Assembly (NCBI GenBank): GCA_903915485.1
Contig: CAIWTC010000506.1
Location: 1 to 15,594 of the forward strand
Direction: 5' to 3'
Source of the DNA: an uncultured Ignavibacteriales bacterium
GTDB taxonomy: Bacteria; Bacteroidota; Ignavibacteria; Ignavibacteriales; Ignavibacteriaceae
DNA length: 15,594 nucleotides
Part shown: piece after piece, positions 7,632-14,786 of the stretch
Position numbering within the stretch: position 1 is the stretch's first letter
Layout of the letters: each line of letters begins with the position of its first letter
Notes under the pieces: generated by a model
Databases searched by the model: none
Told to the model about the DNA's origin: nothing
The model's input: only the letters and a program-made list of their open reading frames with translations
Made by a program: the position numbers and the translations under genes

Positions 7632-9889
7632 ACTTCGCTCTTTGAAAGATTTCGCTTAAGAAGTTTTTTTACACTGATTCTAAACTTGCTTCTTTGCTTT
7701 GTAACTTCTCCGTAAGAGTTTTCTAAATTGTCGATTGATACTTTATTTAATATGGCGCCGATGAATTTTTCATTCAACCCAGTCATATACATTGCTGCTT
7801 CCTTATCAGATGTGTCAAATGTTTTGTTTGCTTCGAATACAACTGCTGCTTTGTCAACAAACTCAAGAAGTTCCTTTGAGTTTGGATATTTAGTTATTGA
7901 AGGACCTTCAATGAAGACTAAATCATACAATGCACGGACGGAGTTAAACTTATCTGATAAACTTTCTTTAGTGGCTAATTCCATCGGGGAAGAAGCTGAT
8001 ACACCACACCCTATTATATCTACATTTGATAAAGAAGTGCTTGATATTGCAGAATCTAAGTTTAATTCTCCCCCAATCCATTTTTCAAATGTCGGGGCAG
8101 CATTGAACTGCCGGGTTAAATAATTATTGTATTGATTAGCATCGATAACAAGAATCTTCTTCCCTAACAATCGCGCCGCATAGACTAGCGCAATAATAAC
8201 CAGCGATTTACCCTCGCCTTTCGTGTTTCCTGTTATCAGCAAAAGTTTTCCATCTCCCAGTGCCACACCGATTGAATGCCTCAAGTTCTTTAGCAAATCC
8301 CTGAACACGAGTTGATTAGGGGGCATATCGGTTGTGTTAAACAAATTGGAAAAGTTTAATTCTTTATTATCCAAGTAACTAAGGTAGCCAAGCAAATTCA
8401 ATTTAGATATCTGAACGAATTGCCTGGGCGTTTTAATAGATAGGTCTAAATATTCCATCACAAAAATCATCACAACCAAGACAATTAGCGTAATTAATGC
8501 TGACATAATCACCAGCAAGGCCCTCTTCGATGCCTCAGGACTCTCAGGGGGAAGCGCATATTCAATTTGCTTGATATTCATACCGACAGCATCAGTTGAA
8601 AACTTGGCGAGATTCAATTTATTTAATATTACGAGATAAGCCTCAACTAAAACATTTATCTCTCTGTCAAAAGAAGATATTGTTGCTTCAGATGGAGTGA
8701 ATTTGTCAATAATGTTTTGAAGTCTTTGCCGCTCCCTATCCATCGACTCCACACCCTTTTGTGCAATCTGTAAATCAAGCTCATAATTAATTTTTTTAGT
8801 TACAAGTTCGCGTAAAGGAACATCGGGGTCTAGAATAAAGTTATCAGAAATATTTTTTATTTCTCCTTGTAACTGCCCCCTTACAAGAGACAATGAATCC
8901 CGCAGTTTGAAGTCGCTGAAATTTGATGCTATGTACCGGTCATTAATATCCGTAATCAACTGCTTCAAAGATTCTATCTTTACATGATACGGTTGAAGTT
9001 TGACTTCAAGAAATCCTTTTTGCTGTGCAGAAAATTTAGAGTCAATCTCTTTGATTGCTCCCCGCAGAGATGGTATTGATTTATTTTCACTTTCACGAGT
9101 CAATTCCAGCGCGGATATTTGATTTACCAAGGACTTAGTTTGTTCGTAAAGGTTTATGATTTTATTTTTTTGCTTATAGTCCTGAAGTTCTGAGACAAGT
9201 TTGTCCAGTTCAGCTTTTTTCTCTCTTGCCAATTTTTCAAAAAAATCAATTGAGCTATTCCCTTGGAGATTTTTAATTGTCCGGTAGTATTGAATAAACT
9301 CATCACAGATTGTATTAGGCCCAAAAGCAGCCAACTCCGCTGTCTCTGCTTCAAAAGCAATCAGCAAAAAGTCACTGTTTCCCACGCGTTCAACTTTAAG
9401 TTTTTTCAGAATACTTTCAGAATCATAGCCACAGCTTTTTATTAATCTTGAAACACCCGCCTCATCTTTTGAAGCATAGTTAACACCACTGAAAGCAGAA
9501 AGTTTTTCCTTAAGAATTCTAATTACATTTGCTTTCGCCTCTGGATTCATCTCCATAAGCATTTTGGAGGGCTTCCTAAGCGGGGATTCATTTTCCAAAT
9601 CATGAAGTAGTAATCGATAGGAGAGCAAATCAATATTTTGTCTAGACTTAATCAGCTCAATCAGATTGCTAAATTTGGACTGCGTAACAAAAGTTGATAA
9701 CAAATCACTTTTATCCTCAAAAGATATTTTTGTATCGTCAAGTATTCCTGAGGCCAACTGTGCCTGTGACTTGTAAACACGGGCACTATTTAGTGTCAAA
9801 AGAAAAACAACCGCCGCTGCAAGAAGAGGGGCTATCATCAATAGGCGTTTGCGCTTGACTAATATTCTGATGAACCGGACAATGTCCAT
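7628..9889 (-). CDS. Wzz/Wzc-like polysaccharide co-polymerase with C-terminal P-loop (BY-kinase-like) domain
   Basis: The protein has 753 residues. A Wzz-type N-terminus has a first membrane helix at about 16-34. A long periplasmic region follows, rich in coiled coil (about 215-420), then a Pro-rich stretch (PPESPEAS, 447-454) and a second helix (457-478), as in chain-length regulators. The cytoplasmic part has Walker A GNTKGEGKS (554-562, Lys561), Walker A' ILVIDAN (579-585) and a Walker B-like LVFIEGP (657-663). In tyrosine autokinases the Walker B motif usually carries Asp (I-D-T-P); here it is Glu661. The C-terminal tail has only Tyr726 rather than the usual tyrosine cluster. It probably sets chain length and links polymerisation to export, but tyrosine-kinase activity is doubtful. 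The ATG overlaps the preceding TAA by 1 base (TAATG). Confidence 0.88.
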   Translation of the reverse strand: MDIVRFIRILVKRKRLLMIAPLLAAAVVFLLTLNSARVYKSQAQLASGILDDTKISFEDKSDLLSTFVTQSKFSNLIELIKSRQNIDLLSYRLLLHDLENESPLRKPSKMLMEMNPEAKANVIRILKEKLSAFSGVNYASKDEAGVSRLIKSCGYDSESILKKLKVERVGNSDFLLIAFEAETAELAAFGPNTICDEFIQYYRTIKNLQGNSSIDFFEKLAREKKAELDKLVSELQDYKQKNKIINLYEQTKSLVNQISALELTRESENKSIPSLRGAIKEIDSKFSAQQKGFLEVKLQPYHVKIESLKQLITDINDRYIASNFSDFKLRDSLSLVRGQLQGEIKNISDNFILDPDVPLRELVTKKINYELDLQIAQKGVESMDRERQRLQNIIDKFTPSEATISSFDREINVLVEAYLVILNKLNLAKFSTDAVGMNIKQIEYALPPESPEASKRALLVIMSALITLIVLVVMIFVMEYLDLSIKTPRQFVQISKLNLLGYLSYLDNKELNFSNLFNTTDMPPNQLVFRDLLKNLRHSIGVALGDGKLLLITGNTKGEGKSLVIIALVYAARLLGKKILVIDANQYNNYLTRQFNAAPTFEKWIGGELNLDSAISSTSLSNVDIIGCGVSASSPMELATKESLSDKFNSVRALYDLVFIEGPSITKYPNSKELLEFVDKAAVVFEANKTFDTSDKEAAMYMTGLNEKFIGAILNKVSIDNLENSYGEVTKQRSKFRISVKKLLKRNLSKSEV

Positions 9890-10575
9890 TATTTCACTTC
9901 CTCCAGTTTAAGGCAAATAATTTCTTCAAGGGATGCTTTATGATATAAAATATCTCCTTGAGATTCTGCCCGCCGTTCCAAATTGTCTGTATATGACCTT
10001 AATGTTTTGTCGTATTCCTCAAGACCTACTTCACCATTTTTAAATTTTATTTTCACCAAATTCAAAGTTGATTCGGAATCCTCAACTGCTCTGGAGCGGA
10101 TTTTTAACATTTCAACGCTTCTTGAATAGTTTGCAAACCGTCTTAAAACTTCCGCTCGAATATATATTTTTTGCGCCTCATAATTGTCCCTGGCAATATT
10201 CAATTCCTCTTCAGATTGAGCTATCCTACTTGGAGTGAGGAATACATTCCCAATATTTACTGACACACCCAAACCAAATTTTGGGAATGTCGTACTAGTT
10301 GTCGTCGTAGTTCCGGTAATTTGCGGAGAGTACTGATATGATAAATTCAAGTTGTTCAGCCATGACCACTTTGATTGATATAGCCCTTCTTCAGTTCCTT
10401 TGATTCTACTCTGCAATGATCTGTTTTGCGGATAGTTCTTCCATGCGGTCTCTATAAGCTTCTCAACAAAAACTTTTGTTGTTGAATCCTGCAGTGCCGC
10501 GATTGGATTAAATATCTGTGAATATAAATTTATAGGAATAAATACCATTAGGCAATAGACTAAGATTTTTCTCAT
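9889..10575 (-). CDS. Short TolC-like outer-membrane efflux protein (one repeat)
   Basis: About 228 residues from the ATG at 10575; a TTG three codons upstream (10584) is an alternative. It begins with a signal peptide (MRKILVYCLMVFIPINLYSQ). The body has the TolC pattern: an N-terminal helix containing AWKNYPQNRSLQSR, a beta segment (NLNLSYQYSPQ then GLGVSVNIGNVF), then a long coiled-coil hairpin with ARDNYEAQKIY and a stretch like KFKNGEVGLEEYDKTLRSY. That last stretch matches the K-x-x-x-G-x-x-x-x-x-x-x-L region of OEP repeats. TolC proteins are normally about 420-500 residues with two such repeats; this has one. It lies just before the co-polymerase gene and may serve as the export channel in place of Wza. 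The gap to the upstream gene is 46 bp. Confidence 0.78.
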   Translation of the reverse strand: MRKILVYCLMVFIPINLYSQIFNPIAALQDSTTKVFVEKLIETAWKNYPQNRSLQSRIKGTEEGLYQSKWSWLNNLNLSYQYSPQITGTTTTTSTTFPKFGLGVSVNIGNVFLTPSRIAQSEEELNIARDNYEAQKIYIRAEVLRRFANYSRSVEMLKIRSRAVEDSESTLNLVKIKFKNGEVGLEEYDKTLRSYTDNLERRAESQGDILYHKASLEEIICLKLEEVK

Positions 10576-10621
10576 TCTGAACAATTTTTTTTATACAAAG
10601 TGTTTACTGATAATTTTTTAA

Positions 10622-12424
10622 TTACTCTGCTCCCGTGCGCTTAATTACTGCTGCAAAAGTTTCCCAAAGCATTTTTAGATAACCTTTATAAGTTTGGAAC
10701 TCAGCATACTCTCCCAAATAATCTAATTGCTTCGAATCAAGGTTCGTCAAAACCGACTGCATGCTGTCATGTATTGCGCGCTCTTCCGCAGTTAAAGCAG
10801 AACGGCCGCGTGCCTGCCAAAAACCTGCTATACCTAGCTTTCCTTCAAATCGAAGATGTGCCATTTCACTAAGGTCTATTTCTCCGCCTTCAGATTTTAA
10901 ACCTGATGTCAGCAACGATTCAGCTTCATAAGTCGGCAATGCCCAAATACCTACAAAACTCATATCGCCCTTAAGAACATTTATAAACAAAGGCAATTCA
11001 TCTATAGAAGTTTTCCTTAAAAAATTTCCAATCTTTGTAATTCGAGGGTCGTTTTCAATTTTAACAAAAGGCCCGCCTTCGTATTTATTCTTCAAGTCCT
11101 TAACGCGCTTGTCCGCATCAGTGTACATCGTCCTGAATACATAATACTTTACTGCTTGTTCTTTCAGGTAAACATACCAATGCTTTCCTTGCTTATCTAT
11201 CTTTGGCGACCGAAGTCTTTTTGAAACATAAAATATCGGACCGGGCGAATCTAACTTTATCAGGATTGCAATAATCGTAAACGGTATCGATAAAAATAAA
11301 AGCATGAGCGCTGCAACGATACGGTCAGTTACATTAATCATAAATTGATTAATGCGTTCATTCACTGAAATAATCCTGTGTGTCTTTAGTATCTTTGGGT
11401 CGTCAATGAAGACACCATAATTATTTGGAACACTCAAATGATAATTTTTATTTACAACAGATTCTTTTATTTCCACACCGGGGCCAACCCAAGTGTTTGA
11501 AAGAATTATACTGCTATCAATTGTGGCTTTCTTTTCAATTGAAACTTCATCACCAATAATGACGGGGCCGATGAGATCAACTGACTCACTAATATCTGAG
11601 TTCTTACCTATTAATACAGGGCCGATTGCTCTCTCCAAAGTTTTCTTATCAACTTTAGCAGTGGGATGAACAAATATACCCGGGCGAATTTCTTTTGCAT
11701 CAAAAGAGTATCCGGGCACTTTGCCATTCATTACATCCATGTTTACGCGCCAATAGTCTTTCAATCCTCCGATATCATCCCACTCCGCATCAGTGTGATA
11801 CGCAAAGAAAGGGAATCCTTTTTCTAATAGTAGCGGGAACAATTCTTTTCCGAAATCATATTCGGTTTTCGGAGGTATCAAGTCAAGTATCTCAGGCTCA
11901 AGAATATAAATACCAAGATTAATTAAATTTGAAAGCGCTTCTTCTCGTTTAGGTTTTTCCTGAAAACTTTTGATTGCATTGTTACCATCTACAACAACTA
12001 CTCCGTATTGAGTCGGGTCATCAACATACTTTACAGCAATCGTCGCTTTCGATTTATTCGCTCTGTGATATTCAAGCATCTTAGTTAAGTCAATATTGGT
12101 GAGGCCGTCACCCATAAGCACGACAAATGTTTCATCGAAGAAACTTGCAATTCTTTTTATTCCTCCCGCAGTACCCCAAAGTTTTTTCTCGATTGAATAA
12201 GAAATATTAAGCCCGAAATCCTTTCCGTCACGGAAAAAATGGTCTACCTGTTCAGGCAGGTGATACAAATTTATTTTTATATCCTTTATTCCATGCCGTT
12301 TGCATAATTCCACAATATGCTCTAAAGATGGCTTGTTGACAATCGGCAGCATTGGCTTTGGTATTGTCAAGGTTAAAGGCATCAGCCTCGAACCCATTCC
12401 GGCGGCTAAAATCATTGCTTTCAA
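10622..12424 (-). CDS. Fusion: sugar-1-phosphate nucleotidyltransferase, beta-helix, and polyprenyl-phosphate sugar-phosphate transferase
   Basis: I place the start at TTG 12424 because the family begins M-K-A-M-I-L-A-A-G; an ATG at 12469 would overlap the upstream gene by 35 bp and has no ribosome-binding site. This gives 600 residues. Residues 1-240 are a nucleotidyltransferase: LAAGMGSRL (6-14), PKPMLP (22-27), GD (105-106), EKP (156-158), WDDIGG (215-220). It most resembles mannose-1-phosphate guanylyltransferase-like enzymes. Residues about 250-330 are left-handed beta-helix repeats. After a membrane helix (about 366-390) comes a sugar transferase domain of the WbaP/PglC class: LDSPGPIFYVSKR, TSIDELP with the catalytic Asp475-Glu476 pair, KGDMSFVG, and LGIAGFWQARGRS (530-542). 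The usual Pro-Arg-Pro after V-G is IWALP here. The protein could make a sugar nucleotide and transfer the sugar phosphate to undecaprenyl phosphate. Confidence 0.88.
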   Translation of the reverse strand: MKAMILAAGMGSRLMPLTLTIPKPMLPIVNKPSLEHIVELCKRHGIKDIKINLYHLPEQVDHFFRDGKDFGLNISYSIEKKLWGTAGGIKRIASFFDETFVVLMGDGLTNIDLTKMLEYHRANKSKATIAVKYVDDPTQYGVVVVDGNNAIKSFQEKPKREEALSNLINLGIYILEPEILDLIPPKTEYDFGKELFPLLLEKGFPFFAYHTDAEWDDIGGLKDYWRVNMDVMNGKVPGYSFDAKEIRPGIFVHPTAKVDKKTLERAIGPVLIGKNSDISESVDLIGPVIIGDEVSIEKKATIDSSIILSNTWVGPGVEIKESVVNKNYHLSVPNNYGVFIDDPKILKTHRIISVNERINQFMINVTDRIVAALMLLFLSIPFTIIAILIKLDSPGPIFYVSKRLRSPKIDKQGKHWYVYLKEQAVKYYVFRTMYTDADKRVKDLKNKYEGGPFVKIENDPRITKIGNFLRKTSIDELPLFINVLKGDMSFVGIWALPTYEAESLLTSGLKSEGGEIDLSEMAHLRFEGKLGIAGFWQARGRSALTAEERAIHDSMQSVLTNLDSKQLDYLGEYAEFQTYKGYLKMLWETFAAVIKRTGAE

Positions 12425-12434
12425 GGTATTACTC

Positions 12435-13019
12435 TTATTTAATTCTCTTTTTAATTGTAAAATTATCATATCCGTCCGGACTACGATAATATCCGGTGTA
12501 ATGCGTAAGTTTCGTTATTAAACTCAATCCGTAATGTTCAGGAATGTCAAATTCATGTTTTTCTCTTGAAATATTTTTTTCGATTCTGAAATAAACATCA
12601 AAAGGCCCGGTAACTCTGCAGTATATATCATATTCATAATCACGATACACTACAAAATCAGAGCCCAATATTTCATTACTAAATGGTGGAACAATAAGCG
12701 GATATTCTCGTTTTTCGTTTATATAACTGTTCACTTGTTTAATCACAAACGGATTATTTTTTGTTTTTATAGTAACGGATAACTCATCTTCATCAACACT
12801 CAGCACTATTGTAACGCAATCGCTCTGACTGTGATTAACAGCATTGGAAAATAATTCATACATAACAATCCGCATGTCCTGTGTGAATAAATTAAATAAT
12901 TCCTCGCTATAAAAATTTATCTTCGATTTAAAAAGCAATTCACTTGCGTCACTAACATAATGACAATATTTTAGTTTACTTGGGACAGTAACTGAAACAG
13001 TCTCTTTAGGCGTAGTCAT
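12435..13019 (-). CDS. RsbW/SpoIIAB-like ATP-binding protein (anti-sigma/partner-switch kinase type), divergent
   Basis: A 194-residue protein. The N-box ELFSNAVNHS (55-64; Glu55 and Asn59) is typical of the GHKL ATPase fold of serine-protein kinases such as RsbW. The C-terminal YGLSLITKLTHYTGY (163-177) resembles the G2 region of the same fold (G-L-x-L then a hydrophobic strand). The G1 box is not canonical: in the expected place is TIKTKNNPF (83-91), without D-x-G. About 70 residues separate it from the G2-like stretch, longer than usual. The next gene upstream, 7 bp away, is an STAS protein, the normal partner of such kinases. It may bind and release a regulator, perhaps a sigma factor, with or without kinase activity. 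The ATG at 13019 is clear and the stop is TAA at 12435. Confidence 0.75.
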   Translation of the reverse strand: MTTPKETVSVTVPSKLKYCHYVSDASELLFKSKINFYSEELFNLFTQDMRIVMYELFSNAVNHSQSDCVTIVLSVDEDELSVTIKTKNNPFVIKQVNSYINEKREYPLIVPPFSNEILGSDFVVYRDYEYDIYCRVTGPFDVYFRIEKNISREKHEFDIPEHYGLSLITKLTHYTGYYRSPDGYDNFTIKKRIK

Positions 13020-13026
13020 GTTTTGC

Positions 13027-13368
13027 TTAGTAGCTTGCTATTGCATCATTTTTGTTTTCAAATATTTCAAATACTTTATAGAGTCTGGTTAATTCAAACA
13101 TAGCTCTAACCGGAGGTTGAAGGCCAAGTATTTTTATATCACCTTTTAAGGCGGTTATCTTTTTTAATCCGGATACTATTGCGCCCAAAAAAGAGCTGTC
13201 AACAAATTCAACTTTTCCGAAATCAAGAATAAAGTTTTTAGACGGACTTGTTTCAATTAAATTCAAAAATGCTTCCTTGAATTCCTTAGAGACTTCCATG
13301 GTAGCGCGCTTTTGCAGCAAATCCACCAAAACAACTCCATTTTCTTCTGTTAAGTCGTAATAATTCAT
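13027..13368 (-). CDS. STAS-domain anti-anti-sigma factor-like protein (SpoIIAA/RsbV type)
   Basis: The 113-residue protein is a lone STAS domain, the usual size for this family. The diagnostic stretch is FILDFGKVEFVDSSFLGAIV (46-65); Ser58 in D57-S58-S59 aligns with the serine that the partner kinase phosphorylates in SpoIIAA and RsbV. The C-terminal part LGLQPPVRAMFELTRLYKVF (81-100) fits the last strand and helix. In the family, the unphosphorylated form binds the RsbW-like kinase and frees its target. The ATG at 13368 has a GGAAG four bases upstream (13373-13377 on the plus strand). It is the first gene of the leftward operon, 7 bp before the ATPase gene, so it probably regulates production of the polysaccharide made by the genes that follow. 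Confidence 0.88.
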   Translation of the reverse strand: MNYYDLTEENGVVLVDLLQKRATMEVSKEFKEAFLNLIETSPSKNFILDFGKVEFVDSSFLGAIVSGLKKITALKGDIKILGLQPPVRAMFELTRLYKVFEIFENKNDAIASY

Positions 13369-13494
13369 GATACTTCCATTCCTTACATTTGATTATGGCC
13401 AAAAAAATATACTTTTTATATGTGAATATCCTATTTTTTTTGTAGATTAAAAAGGAATTTCTTTAACAATTACAGCAGTGAGAAGCTTGATTTT
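13369..13494. promoter_or_regulatory. Divergent intergenic region with the promoters of both operons
   Basis: These 126 bp separate the leftward polysaccharide operon from the rightward membrane-protein operon, so both promoters should lie here. The core (about 13400-13450) is very A+T-rich. Rightward, TTTG at 13388-13391 is followed 18 bp later by TACTTTTT (13410-13417), near the TTTG/TAnnTTTG pattern of Bacteroidota promoters but with the final G missing. Leftward, TTGTTA (13464-13469) is 17 bp from TCTACA, which is a poor -10 element. No promoter can be assigned firmly and no operator repeat was found. Confidence 0.4.
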
Positions 13495-14331
13495 ATGCAA
13501 AGATTGGTTAAATATTTAGTACTACTTATTTTTATTAGTTTTAACTTCAGAACAAACGCCCAGGACTCCGTATCTTTTGCCAGATTTTTTGGATGCTCCT
13601 CGGCTAATGACTTCACTATTAACTCAATCGGAACAGTTTATTTACTTGAAGGAAGCAGTTCAGAAATCCTCCAAATTTCGCAGTCCGGCAAAATCATCAA
13701 ACAATCAGGCGGTTTCGGGTGGGACGATGGTCTTTTCGATAACCCAAGTTCAGTATTTTCAAACCTCCTTTCCGTTATTGTGGCAGATAAGAATAACCAC
13801 CGCATACAAATCTTCGACAAAAACTTAAACTTCAGTGGAAAACTTAATCTTTCAAACACTCCAAGAGGCAAAGACCCGATTAAATATCCTATCGACTGCG
13901 CAATTTCTCCGCAAGGCGACTACTTTGTATTAGATTCTGAAAATAAACGCGTCGTAAAATTTAACTCGTCAGGAGAATACCTTACTGAGTTTGGAGGAGT
14001 TGATGCCGGAGTGTATTCCCTAAAATCCCCTTCAAAAATAATTATTCAGGAAGAACAGATTACAGTAATTGATGCTGCTGCATTAGTTACATTTACACAG
14101 TTCGGTGATGGGATTGGCTCAAAGCAATTAGGGAATAACATCGGGAGCATTTATTTAACCAATGATGATTTCTATTATTCTGTAGATAATCAACTTTTCA
14201 AATCACCTGTTGACGCAGCAAGTACGGCAAAGTTAATTACAAAAGTTGATGAACCAATTCTTAAGATAGAAATATTTGAAGGTAGCATTTATCTTCTCAC
14301 CAGACACGCAATATTCAAAAGTCAGAATTAG
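13495..14331 (+). CDS. Secreted NHL-repeat / six-bladed beta-propeller-like protein
   Basis: The 278-residue protein has a signal peptide (residues 1-23, ending TNAQ) and no lipobox cysteine at the cleavage site, so it is likely periplasmic or secreted. At least two NHL-type repeats are clear: NPSSVFSNLLSVIVADKNNH with RIQIF (83-107) and YPIDCAISPQGDYFVLDSEN with KRVVKF (131-156), each giving an A-D/L-D-x-x-N-x-R-I/V pattern. Weaker copies are at about 40-75 and 176-200. NHL propellers bind proteins, glycans or other ligands rather than sharing one reaction, so the function is open. It is the first gene of the rightward unit and ends with TAG five bases before the DUF2085 gene. Confidence 0.8.
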   Translation: MQRLVKYLVLLIFISFNFRTNAQDSVSFARFFGCSSANDFTINSIGTVYLLEGSSSEILQISQSGKIIKQSGGFGWDDGLFDNPSSVFSNLLSVIVADKNNHRIQIFDKNLNFSGKLNLSNTPRGKDPIKYPIDCAISPQGDYFVLDSENKRVVKFNSSGEYLTEFGGVDAGVYSLKSPSKIIIQEEQITVIDAAALVTFTQFGDGIGSKQLGNNIGSIYLTNDDFYYSVDNQLFKSPVDAASTAKLITKVDEPILKIEIFEGSIYLLTRHAIFKSQN

Positions 14332-14336
14332 CATTC

Positions 14337-14786
14337 ATGACTAATGTACTGAGGGGTCCGGTTAAGTATTTATTTTACATATATACGATATGGGTTATCG
14401 GTGCGTTTTCATTACTCTTAACGCATCTCTCTGAGTTTTCCCCGCAGTTTTTATTCTTCCTAAAAGGATTGTACCACACAAGTTGTCATCAACTTCCCGA
14501 AAAAACATTTATCCTTTGGAACACTCCCCTCCTCGTATGCTGCCGCTGCCTTGGCATTTATTTAGGCTCTCTGATTTCATTTGTAGTTTTCGCCACTTTC
14601 AGATTTAATAAACCATCGATTTTTGTTATCTTTGCATTAATTGTTCCACTTATTCTTGATGTGTCCAGATTATTGCTTCACATCGGGGGTTACTCCAAAA
14701 GTATTGGATTTATCAGCGGCTCCATTTTTGGAGTTGCCGTCAGTGGACTTATATATTCAGTAATCAAGGAATCTCCTAACAAATAA
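14337..14786 (+). CDS. DUF2085 membrane protein with CHQ and CCRC motifs
   Basis: A 149-residue protein with three or four membrane helices (about 11-30, 73-89, 94-109, 124-141). The loop between the first two carries SCHQLPEKTFILW (49-61) and LLVCCRCLGIYLG (65-77). Cys50, His51, Cys68, Cys69 and Cys71 are in the pattern that defines DUF2085 (C-H-Q, then C-x-R-C-x-G-x-Y). The family is uncharacterised; the cysteines and histidine suggest metal binding or redox, which is my inference. The stop TAA overlaps the next ATG (TAATG), so the two genes are translationally coupled. Confidence 0.85.
   Translation: MTNVLRGPVKYLFYIYTIWVIGAFSLLLTHLSEFSPQFLFFLKGLYHTSCHQLPEKTFILWNTPLLVCCRCLGIYLGSLISFVVFATFRFNKPSIFVIFALIVPLILDVSRLLLHIGGYSKSIGFISGSIFGVAVSGLIYSVIKESPNK

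Noticed and set aside
7728..8123. Plus-strand open frame of 131 codons inside the Wzc-like gene.
   Set aside because: It is antisense to the P-loop domain; the motifs are all on the minus strand, and antisense open frames are common opposite coding DNA.
12425..12469. ATG at 12469 as the start of the fusion protein.
   Set aside because: It would add 15 residues with no family counterpart, overlap the ATPase gene by 35 bp and lack a ribosome-binding site; TTG 12424 matches the conserved N-terminus.
13577..13871. Open frames in other phases over the NHL protein gene on both strands.
   Set aside because: The NHL reading has a signal peptide and repeats; the alternatives have neither and no ribosome-binding site.
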